Below are positions 55,958-64,000 of a stretch of 64,000 nt of DNA, in pieces. Source of the DNA: Trifolium pratense. Its lineage: Eukaryota; Streptophyta; Magnoliopsida; Fabales; Fabaceae. The notes below the pieces were generated by a model. The model saw only the letters and a list, made by a program, of their open reading frames with translations, was not told where the DNA came from and searched no databases. The position numbers and the translations under genes were made by a program. Numbering within the stretch: position 1 is the stretch's first letter; the number at the start of each line of letters is the position of its first letter. The stretch spans positions 28,159,838 to 28,223,837 of the forward strand of contig NC_060059.1 of NCBI RefSeq assembly GCF_020283565.1. The letters are read 5' to 3'.

Positions 55958-57916
55958 ATGTTGGCCATATCCCCTGCTTTGTTCTCAACAATTGGATGGC
56001 CCTTTGAGGAGACCATAAGCCATAATCACCATCTGAATCACTTCTACAAAGACAGTAGTACTACTACTGATCAATTATTTGACATTAATTATCAAGTTGA
56101 GGCTGAAAATTCAACTGATCCGTCACAAGCAACAAGCTGTGACCTTAGTATGGTCAAGAAGCTTGTCCACAATGCTAGTGAGCGCGATCGCCGCAAGAAG
56201 ATCAATAATTTGTATTCTTCAATTCGTTCTCTTCTTCCAGTTTCAGATCAAATGGTACTATAGCCAATCCTTTCTCTCTGTTTATGTCATTGTACTTACT
56301 TGCTTTTGTTCATTTTTTTAATATATATTTTATCAAATTACATAGTGTTCTTTGATTTATTTGTTAATGATAGAATTTCTATTCACAAATCACATATAAG
56401 CACTTATTATAAATTAATCTATAAAATTTTGAGGTGCTAGTTCAGCGGTAAGAACTTATCGTTGTAACTTTAAAGAACATAGTTCAGTCTCATCAGACAC
56501 AGTTGTAAAATTATCATTAGTGTCACTTTAATTAATAAATGTTAATGTATACATATATTTTGCGCGCAGAAGAAGTTGAGCATTCCAGCAACAATTACGC
56601 GAGTTCTAAAATACATACCGGAGTTACAAAAACAGGTGGAAGGACTAATTAAGAGAAAGGAAGAGATCTTAATGAGATTTTCTCCTCAAGTAGATGAGGT
56701 TATGATTAGCAAAGAATCTCAAAGGAAGAAGCAAAGTTACAATTCTGGTTTTGTAGTTTCAACAAGTAGACTTAATGATAGTGAAATTACTATTCAGATT
56801 TCATGTTACACTGTCAACAAGATTCCATTATCTGAGATCTTGCTCTGTTTAGAAAATGATGGCTATTTCCTGCTGAATGTTTCTTCTTCTCAGACATTTG
56901 GAGGGAGGGACTTCTATAATTTGCATTTACAGGTCAGTTAACTTTGCAATACTACTTTTTTTTTCATTTTGCAATATTTCTTCACATATTGTTGGGGGTA
57001 GTTAGTGGCTAAAATTTCACCTTTTAAGTTTGGTAAAAAATAGCGGATAACTGATAAATTAACTTATAGGGAATAAGCTCGCTGATTGAATTTGTAGTGT
57101 TTGTAAAATTAACAGTTGAATTAGCTTATAAATATGAAATGACATAAAAAATATAAGTTTATTAATATTTAATTTTTGCAAGTAATATGACTGAGTAAAA
57201 TTGAAAGAAAAAATGATAAGCTATAAGCTCGTAAACTACTTGGATATACCAGAGTTAGCTTATAAGCTAAAAGTTAGTTTGTGTGCAATAAGCTATTTTT
57301 TTTTAGCTGTTTTCCTATTTACTTATTTAGTTTCAAAATAGAGTCTGGCTGCTCATAAACCTTTAGTTTGAAAAATAAACTATAAATTATAAGTTCAAAA
57401 TCCGACCTTACCAAACAGAGCCTAAGTGGATATACCAAAGTTCGAACTTGGATCTCTATATATTACATGTAATATAAGACGAGTTTCATATATGTGCGGT
57501 GATAAATTTAAAAAGTTTTACACCTGAATTTAATCATATAATTACGATGTCAGTTTATTATTTAAATTTTTAAATTATTTTAACAAATATTAAATTGTGA
57601 AATTCAATTAGATGTATATTTAAAACTATAAATATATTTTAAGAACATTATGTTAACAAAATATATTTGTGTAAGAAAATTATAAATAATCTTTTATCAT
57701 TGTGAAATTATTTATCTTTGACCAAATAGTCTCTAAAATTTCAATATAATTAATTTTAAGTACCATGGCAAGAGAGGGATGGGGTACTATACATTATGCA
57801 TTCGATAACTTATAAACTAAAATTACCTTTTGTGTTTTTGGCAGATGGATAAATCTCAGAGATTAGAATCCAATATTCTAAATGAGAAGCTCTTATCATT
57901 AATGGAGCAAAAGTGA
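55958..57916 (+). CDS. Subgroup Ib bHLH transcription factor (iron-deficiency type, bHLH38/39/100/101-like)
   Basis: Exons 55958-56254, 56570-56932 and 57845-57916, all phase-0 GT..AG introns, encode 243 residues ending TGA. The N-terminus (MLAISPALFSTIGWPFEE) is the subgroup Ib signature. The basic region is HNASERDRRKK, with H71, E75 and R79 in the H-E-R arrangement that reads E/G-box DNA. Helix-loop-helix follows to about residue 125 (KKLSIPATI..LKYIPELQKQVEGL). The C-terminal half has the Ib ACT-like fold region (ITIQISCYTVNKIPLSEILL). In Arabidopsis such proteins pair with FIT in root nuclei to switch on iron uptake genes and are induced by iron shortage. All key residues and splice sites look intact. 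Its upstream region is cut by a young chromovirus. Confidence 0.93.
56431..56535 (+). repeat. SINE-like sequence in bHLH intron 1
   Basis: An A-box-like gtgctagttcagcggtaaga is followed by a weak B box (agttcagtctc). Degenerate; no flanking duplication found. Confidence 0.3.
57000..57425. repeat. Repeat-like sequence in bHLH intron 2
   Basis: Repeated ataagct / agcttat words, with ttggtaaa near the left and taccaaacagagcct at the right, typical of a dispersed non-autonomous element. Boundaries and target duplication are uncertain. It accounts for much of the 912-bp intron. Confidence 0.35.
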
Positions 57917-59657
57917 ATTTTCAAGTCAATGAAAATTAGTTACATTGATTTTAATTTATAATGCTGATCAAATGAACGTCTATGATGTTGGAAGCAAGGG
58001 ACTGAGGGAGTAATTAATTTATAACACATTTCCACAATATGTGTATTGATCATCACATTATATAGCTGGTAGAAGGAGGGTAGTGCAATGTACCAAAAAA
58101 AAAAAAATTAAATAGGAGGGTACGTAATGCATATTTCTTAGGATTAAAATTTAAATGTTAATTAGACCTGACCTCTGTAACCAAGCGATATCTCTCTTAC
58201 ATTTTATTATAAAGAGAAATTTGAAGAATATGAGACATATAGGGTGTATAAAACAAAATAGATGGGTGTTACAAGTATTATTGTTGCTTTATTTTGTAGC
58301 CATCAGATCTTCTCATATTCACTAGTTTGCTTCTGTTTTGAGTTTTTGTACTCTTATTGCCTAGGAAGCACCGACACTCCTCAGATTAGGCGTGTCCGTG
58401 TCCGACACCGACACTTATGATTACACTAAATTATGTTATTTTTTCAAATTTTTATCGGTGTCGACGTGTCAGTGTCCGTGTCGTGTCCGTTGTTCGTGTC
58501 TGTGTCCGTGCTTCATAGCTTATTGGTTAAGATTGTTGTCTTCATTGGCTTGGTGGCCGTCATTGGATTTGATTTCTGCCGAAATGTTTCCTACTTTTCT
58601 CATGGTGTACTTTCTAATTTCGATTTGATGTTCGTCTTGATCATCGAAACTTGTGGGAGACTATTGAAAATAGACTTAAATATGAAAACGGTCTCTGTAA
58701 TAACGTCTTGTTTTTTTTTTAATGAATTAAAAAAACTTAATGCAATTCATTAATCACCAAAAATTCTAATACATAAAGGAATAATCTCAAATATATGAAA
58801 ACTAATCCAGGAATTGGCCACCCTAGCTAGCGTATGATGTATGAGCAACCAAATTCACAATAGTAGTACCTAGATATAAATATAAGCACCTCATTATAAG
58901 GTAATTTCCTCATTTGTAATATTGCTCATTACCATTAATACAAAGAATTTTCTAATTTTTTTCTCTACTTTTCTTTGAATGCCATGTTTTATAACACAAA
59001 ATTCACTTAAACAATTTCTAAATCATTTGGAAACCATAAAGCCCCAAACTTCAACATCATATATAAATTAAAGTCACAACTTTTGGAAATAAAATTTTTA
59101 AATACTTAGATTTTCCTCTCAAAAAATTTCCATGACCTCACTTTAATTTCCTAAGGATTTTAAAAAAGCATTTCTTTCAAGAACCCAAAACAACAAATTT
59201 TAATTATGTCTATATTTTTTCAATCATGTTAATGAAAAAATATATTTGGTATAGTAGAAATCAAGTTCGCTTCAATGGTAATCACGCTAGGAAGTCTGCT
59301 TCGAATTCCATGTTTGAGTTTCATATCCTTAAATTTTTCTCTATTAGCGCATCCCCATATATGGCCCTTCGAATTCCATTTAAAGGAAAATGTTAAATAA
59401 TGTACCCGGTGCATTAGTTAAACACATAAATAAGGAATATGTAGGTTTCAAAATACTACGATTTAACCTTTGAAAAGTTAAATGCATATCTTTTGAGAGA
59501 AATATTTGTATATCATGTGTCCTTGATTGGGCACATGTTATCATTTGAATTATTTTATTTTCTTTCTTGAGGGTGTTAGGTTTTATGGCCCCTCCTCTTA
59601 AAAAAAAATTTGGTACATATAAAATAACACATTTCACCCAAGTCCAAGCCCGGCTGG
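57917..59657. other. Intergenic region downstream of the bHLH gene
   Basis: Mostly AT-rich. At 58363-58518 a short inverted-end repeat begins gaagcaccgacac and ends gtgtccgtgcttc, with gtgtccgtgtcc words inside, probably a MITE. No gene seen. Confidence 0.4.
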
Positions 59658-59665
59658 ACGACAGG

Positions 59666-60285
59666 TAGGGTTGGGAATAGGCCAGGCTTTGACAGGCCTG
59701 AGCCTGAGTCTGGCCTACGATTTTTCTTCAGGCCTAAGCATGGTCTACGACCTATCAAATGCAATTTTTTTTGGCCTGGCCTGAGCCTTTTTAAAGTCTG
59801 GTCTGGCCTTGTAGCCTGTTTAAAAGCTTGTGTTACATAAATGTCTCTATATAGCTTTTTTTAAATCACTCTATATAGTCTTTTTAAATAGGTTAAACAG
59901 ACCTTAAAGCCTATTTCACATTTAAATTTTTATAATTTCTACAACATTAAGAAAAAGCTAATAAAATGATTAGCACAAGAATTAAAAGCTAATAAAATAA
60001 CAAATACGATTACGACAAAGTTAAGTATGCCATAATAAAATTATTATATAAATAATAATATTACATAAATAATAATTATTAAATATAAACAGGCCGGCCT
60101 ATCAGGCTTTGTAGGCTTTTCTAAAAGTCTGAGACTGGCCTATTTATGTAAAATAGGCTTTTTTCAAAGCCCGAACCTATATTTATGTAAAATAGGCTTT
60201 TTTCAAAGCCCGAACCTAACATTTTTAATAAACAAGCCAGACCAGACCAGACTTAAACAGGCCGTCTGGCCTATTCCCAACCCTA
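59666..60285. mobile_element. hAT-type non-autonomous element (620 bp)
   Basis: Inverted termini TAGGGTTGGGAATAGGCCAG and its complement CTGGCCTATTCCCAACCCTA. Flanked by acgacagg (59658-59665) and acggcagg (60286-60293), an 8-bp duplication with one mismatch, as expected for hAT. Subterminal ggcctgagcct words. No transposase. Confidence 0.85.
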
Positions 60286-60807
60286 ACGGCAGGGCATGCA
60301 TGTGTGTGATGGTCGATATGGTGTGCGAAGTCCCCCGTTTATAAAATTGAGTATCGCTTGAGACACATTTTTTTAATACACATATTATGAGTATGTTACA
60401 TAGGATGAGTGTTTGTTGAACATGTCAATCTAATTGGAATGTTTAGATTTTCCCTTATAATGTTTAGCACATTCTTAATTAAAAAAAAAAAAAGTCTTTA
60501 CTTAACAAAATAATATCCATATTATTTATACGAAAAATAACTTTTAAAATACAGAAATGTTATTAAATTGGTATATCACCATCGACTCTTCAGCATGAGA
60601 AACTAGAAAGTATTATTAGAGAGTATGTCATTGTCAACATATTCTACTTTTAGTAATGATTGGTTGGTTAGAGAGTTATTTAACCATAGTTTGTCCACTA
60701 AATTCAATTTATGTGCAACATACCATGTATTTTGACTTTGTACATGTTCCTTAATTGAGATGAATATGATAACTAACAAGATTCTATTAAAAAAATATAA
60801 CTAAGAG

Positions 60808-61174
60808 TATAGCTGTAAAAATAGGCCGGGTTATCGGGCAACCCATTAGCCTTATAGTTTTACACATATTGGACTTCATAAAAAGGGGGTTGAACCTTAT
60901 CGGGTCAAGCTTTTCATGGGTCGTCATGGGCCGTCCCACGGGCTTTTGGGCCGGCCCCTTAAATACTGAGATACGAGGTGAAAATAATAATAATATGACA
61001 AAATACTTGTTGGATTAGGATGATATTATTCGTTAGAGATTTGTTTGTTTAATGTAAATAAAGAGAAAAATATTGTTTGGAAGATTATGTGAGAAAATAT
61101 AGAGATACGAATTACTGGAGATTTAGTTGAGAAATATAACATAAATTTAGTTGAATCTATCTTTTTTTTTAAAA

Positions 61175-61258
<84 letters not shown>

Positions 61259-61438
61259 TATGAAAATTAGTGTGGCGGCCCATCGGACCATGTAGACTTT
61301 TGCTTATCGGGCAGAGCTAAGTGGACAGGGTTAAGTGGGCCGGGCCATGAAATTTTCGGGTCGGACCGGGTCGAGCCCTTTATATGACCTGGCTCCCCCG
61401 GGTCGGGCTGGATCAGGCCGGCCCCTTTGACAGCTTTA
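60808..61438. mobile_element. hAT-type non-autonomous element (631 bp) with (AT)n inside
   Basis: Ends TATAGCTGT..GGCCGGG and GGCCGGCCCC..ACAGCTTTA are imperfectly inverted. Flanked by actaagag (60800-60807) and actaagaa (61439-61446), an 8-bp duplication with one mismatch. Subterminal gggccg-rich repeats. No coding capacity. Confidence 0.75.
61182..61257. repeat. (AT)n microsatellite
   Basis: About 75 bp of AT after a T/A homopolymer run, inside the hAT element. Confidence 0.95.
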
Positions 61439-62098
61439 ACTAAGAAGTTATTTTCACAATTAATTTACAATTGCTTAAAATTATTTCTCCTATAATATAA
61501 ATTTACTAAATAAAATTGGATAGAACATGTCATTATTTATTGAAAGCTCAATCTGTATTATATATTGAACTTCAAAATATTGCATGGAGGAGGGATGTGA
61601 GCTTGGGGTCGATGGTTTGAGGAGCATGTGTTGAAGAGGGTGGGGGATGGGTCGGATACTTTTTTCTGGACCGATCCCTAGGTGGATGAGATTTCTTTGT
61701 GTGAGCGGTTTAGTCGCCTATTTAATTTGGCGGAGAACAAACTGCGTACAGTGGTTGCGATGTCCTTATTAGGGTGGGGAATAAATGGGGGTGCGTGGGA
61801 GTGGCGGAAGCAGTTGCGGGGGTGGGAGGAGGAGGAGTTGAGGGAGTGTCAGGTTTTACTTTCTACCTTTCCATTGCAGGCTCTTTCCTCAGATAGGTGG
61901 CAGTGGCAGTCTGACCCTAATAAAGGTTACACTATCTGGGGACCATATCAGCTTTTGACTTCTCAGGATTCGGCTTCCATGGATGACAAAAAAAAACTCA
62001 TTTGGCACTCTCAGGTTCCGCTGAAGGTCTATATCTTTGTGTGGTGTCTATTGCGTGACAGGTTGCCCATAAAAACAAACCTGGTCACCCGTGGTATT

Positions 62099-63478
62099 TG
62101 ATGAAAGCCAATTATATGATGTTTTTAGTGGTAATTTAGGATAGTTTTAATAGTAATTGAAGCCCAAAAGCAAGCAAATACCGGGAAAAGTGAAGTTACA
62201 AGACCTAGAACCAAGAAAAGTGGAAAAAGCAGCAAAAAAGGACAAAAATGTAATAAAGCAGCGCAACCATCGTACTCACGATGAGTCTCAGCATGGCGTG
62301 ATGAGAAGGCGGTTAAATTGAAGAAAATCTGCAGAAAATCTTTTCCATCGTGGCACGATGGCTTGTTATTGTGGCACGATGAAGACTTGAAAAATACGCC
62401 GAAAATCCTGAGAAGATCTTCCATCGCACCACGATAGGATCCATCGTGGCCACGATGGGGCGATGGATGCGCAGAAAAAGCCCAAACCCAGCTGACAAAC
62501 TATAAATAGAGTCTCCTTCCTCCACTATTATTCATTCCAAAAAAACATTCCAAAATATTCAGAGACATTGAATATTCACTCTAGAGTAGGAGAACTCAAA
62601 GAAGAAGGCAAGGAGACCAAGGAACTCCAAGGCCAACAAGGTTCTTTTCTTTCTGGTTTTGTAATTTATTTTTCCTAGGTTAGGTGGAGTTGAGGAGCTC
62701 CCTTACGAATGCTTGGTTTGTAATTTATATATTTTGGGTATAAATTCAATTGTTTCTACTATAAACTCTTTTATCATCTAGTATTATATTTATTTTAATA
62801 TTGATCACATTAGAATAAAATCTAAGGACCTAGTAGATATCGCACATGAAACGAAGCTAGTAATCCCGAATGAAGGACGGTATGCTAGGGCCAACATGAG
62901 ACCATTAAATTCAGTATCTAAGGTCTTAGTATAGGATTAGAACGCACAATAATTTCTACCTTACAGAGTTGCTTGTGGGTAAGTGACTAGTTTTAGGCAC
63001 ACGTGACAGCTTATGACACACGGAGTCACCAAGGTAATAATACCAACCTTATATACAAAAAAGTGGAACTTTGGGGCGATGATGCTTAAATAGAGTAAGG
63101 GTAATCTTTAACTAAGCTCTGTACAGCTTGTAATAGAAATAGGAACAAATATTGCTTCAAACATATTTTCAACAGTCTAAATCCTAATAGAGGGAAAGAA
63201 TTGAACAACCAAGCAGAAGTAAGGGAGGGATCTGACCACACTTAACCACCACGTGTGGTTACACACACATCTTTTACGTTTCAGTCATTTAATTTCAGCA
63301 TTTATTTCCTGTCATTTACTAATTACCCGCAAAGATACCTTTTCAAAACAAACAAAGCGAAGACAACTACGATATTCCTAAGCAAAACTAGTAGCCTTGG
63401 CACAATCCCTGTGGAGAACGATAAACTTATTACTTTATTAGTTGGTAGCGATTTTGTGCACTTGCAGAACCACCGTTA
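62099..63478 (+). mobile_element. Solo LTR (1380 bp) inserted in the LINE
   Basis: Flanked by GTATT on both sides (62094-62098 and 63479-63483), a 5-bp target duplication. Removing it with one GTATT restores the LINE frame exactly. It starts TGATGAAAGCC. It ends in a stretch typical of Ty3/Gypsy LTR ends (ccctgtggagaacgata, then ttttgtgcacttgc), finishing ccgtta rather than CA. It contains a TATA box. No internal coding region or second LTR, so it is probably the product of LTR-LTR recombination, perhaps Athila- or Ogre-like. Orientation inferred from the TATA box. Confidence 0.8.
62501..62508 (+). promoter_or_regulatory. TATA box of the solo LTR
   Basis: tataaata followed about 25-40 bp later by a likely transcription start region. 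Still intact. Confidence 0.55.
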
Positions 63479-64000
63479 GTATTCTATCTCATGCAGCTCA
63501 GTTGTATGTTTCCGGTTGTGAAGAGGCCGAGTCGGCCACACACTTATTTATCTCATGTGGTACTTTTGGATCTCTGTGGACCTTAGTATGTTCTTGGATT
63601 GGTATTTAGTGGTGGAGTCTACTTCTTTACGTGATCACTTCGTTCAGTTCACATTTTTAGCAGGTGGTTCTAGGACACGTCGCTCCTTTTTGCAGCTCAT
63701 TTGGCTTGCTTGTGTTTAAGTTGTGTAGACGGAGAGAAATCACAAGTTGTTCAGAGGCTCATTTAGCACTACTCATCAGTTGATGGACAAGATCAAGCTC
63801 TTTTCTTTTAGGTGGTTGAAGGCGAAAAATATTACTCTAGCTTCTAACTGTCATAGCTGACGGTCTAGTCCTTTGCTATGTTTGGGTTTTGTATGATCTA
63901 TTTTTTGGATATTTTTCTTTGACTCTTTGTAAATGTTTGTAATCTTTTTCGGTACACCTTGTACCGAGGGGACAGTTTATTTTATATATATCATTTTAGC

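Larger units (their letters stand above)
61585..64000 (+). pseudogene. 5'-truncated LINE (L1 type), split by a solo LTR
   Basis: Starts abruptly near 61585 inside the region following RT. A stop is at about 61679, then a frame 61682-62101 leads into the zinc-binding region (zf-RVT), ending at WHSQVPLKVYIFVWCLLRDR. A 1380-bp LTR interrupts it. After 63479 the same frame resumes with the Cys/His part (GCEEAESATHLFISC) and WTERNHKLF, then decays to a 3' untranslated region with cggtacaccttgtaccgagg, a typical plant LINE 3' end. It reaches the window edge. Non-functional. Confidence 0.82.

Overview
This is AT-rich plant nuclear DNA. Genes have short exons, GT..AG introns, TATA boxes and CT/GA-rich leaders, set among LTR retrotransposons, LINEs, SINE-like copies, hAT, CACTA, Mutator and Tourist-type elements and Stowaway-like MITEs. 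The gene types and repeat styles (linker-histone-domain cluster, subgroup Ib bHLH, IDA-like peptide gene, GGTTAAATA and TGGCTTAAATGCA repeats) suggest a legume, perhaps Medicago-like. That is inference; no organelle or bacterial sequence was seen.

Layout. 1-8198: a Ty3/Gypsy Tat-lineage element on the minus strand. Its right-hand (5') LTR is complete; its 3' LTR lies left of the window. It sits next to the ATP-binding loop of a dead Helitron PIF1-type helicase (8199-9390). 10033-12903: an apparently intact three-exon 2-oxoglutarate/Fe(II) dioxygenase (+). It converges on a four-exon gene for a 122-residue membrane-anchored plant protein of unknown function (13712-15483, -), whose exons are too short to show as long ORFs. 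16-22 kb: MITEs, foldback elements, LINE remnants, and the first of three linker-histone (H15) domain genes (19051-19760).

22842-32914 and 33522-46029 are two direct copies of a segment (A and B), each with one H15-domain gene. They differ by clean later events. Copy A carries a 1.9-kb Mutator-like insertion. Copy B carries a 156-bp CACTA MITE in the H15 intron and a 4.2-kb block. That block contains the most interesting gene here: a secreted precursor with five IDA-like peptide motifs at an exact 32-residue period (38151-38696, -).

46-50 kb: LINE remnants, and a Stowaway-like MITE with a SINE-like insertion inside it. 50394-55640: a nearly intact, young chromovirus (399-bp LTRs with 3 differences, target duplication GTTAC) whose long frame is broken by one in-frame TGA. 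It sits 318 bp upstream of the start codon of an iron-deficiency-type subgroup Ib bHLH gene (55958-57916, +). 58-64 kb: two hAT non-autonomous elements and a 5'-truncated LINE split by a 1380-bp solo LTR.

The genes form no single pathway. The dioxygenase, the bHLH regulator, the H15 proteins and the IDA-like peptide are independent plant genes in a repeat-rich region. No CRISPR, operon or defence system is present. The best candidate for something undescribed is the multi-motif IDA-like precursor and the way it entered only one copy of the duplication.
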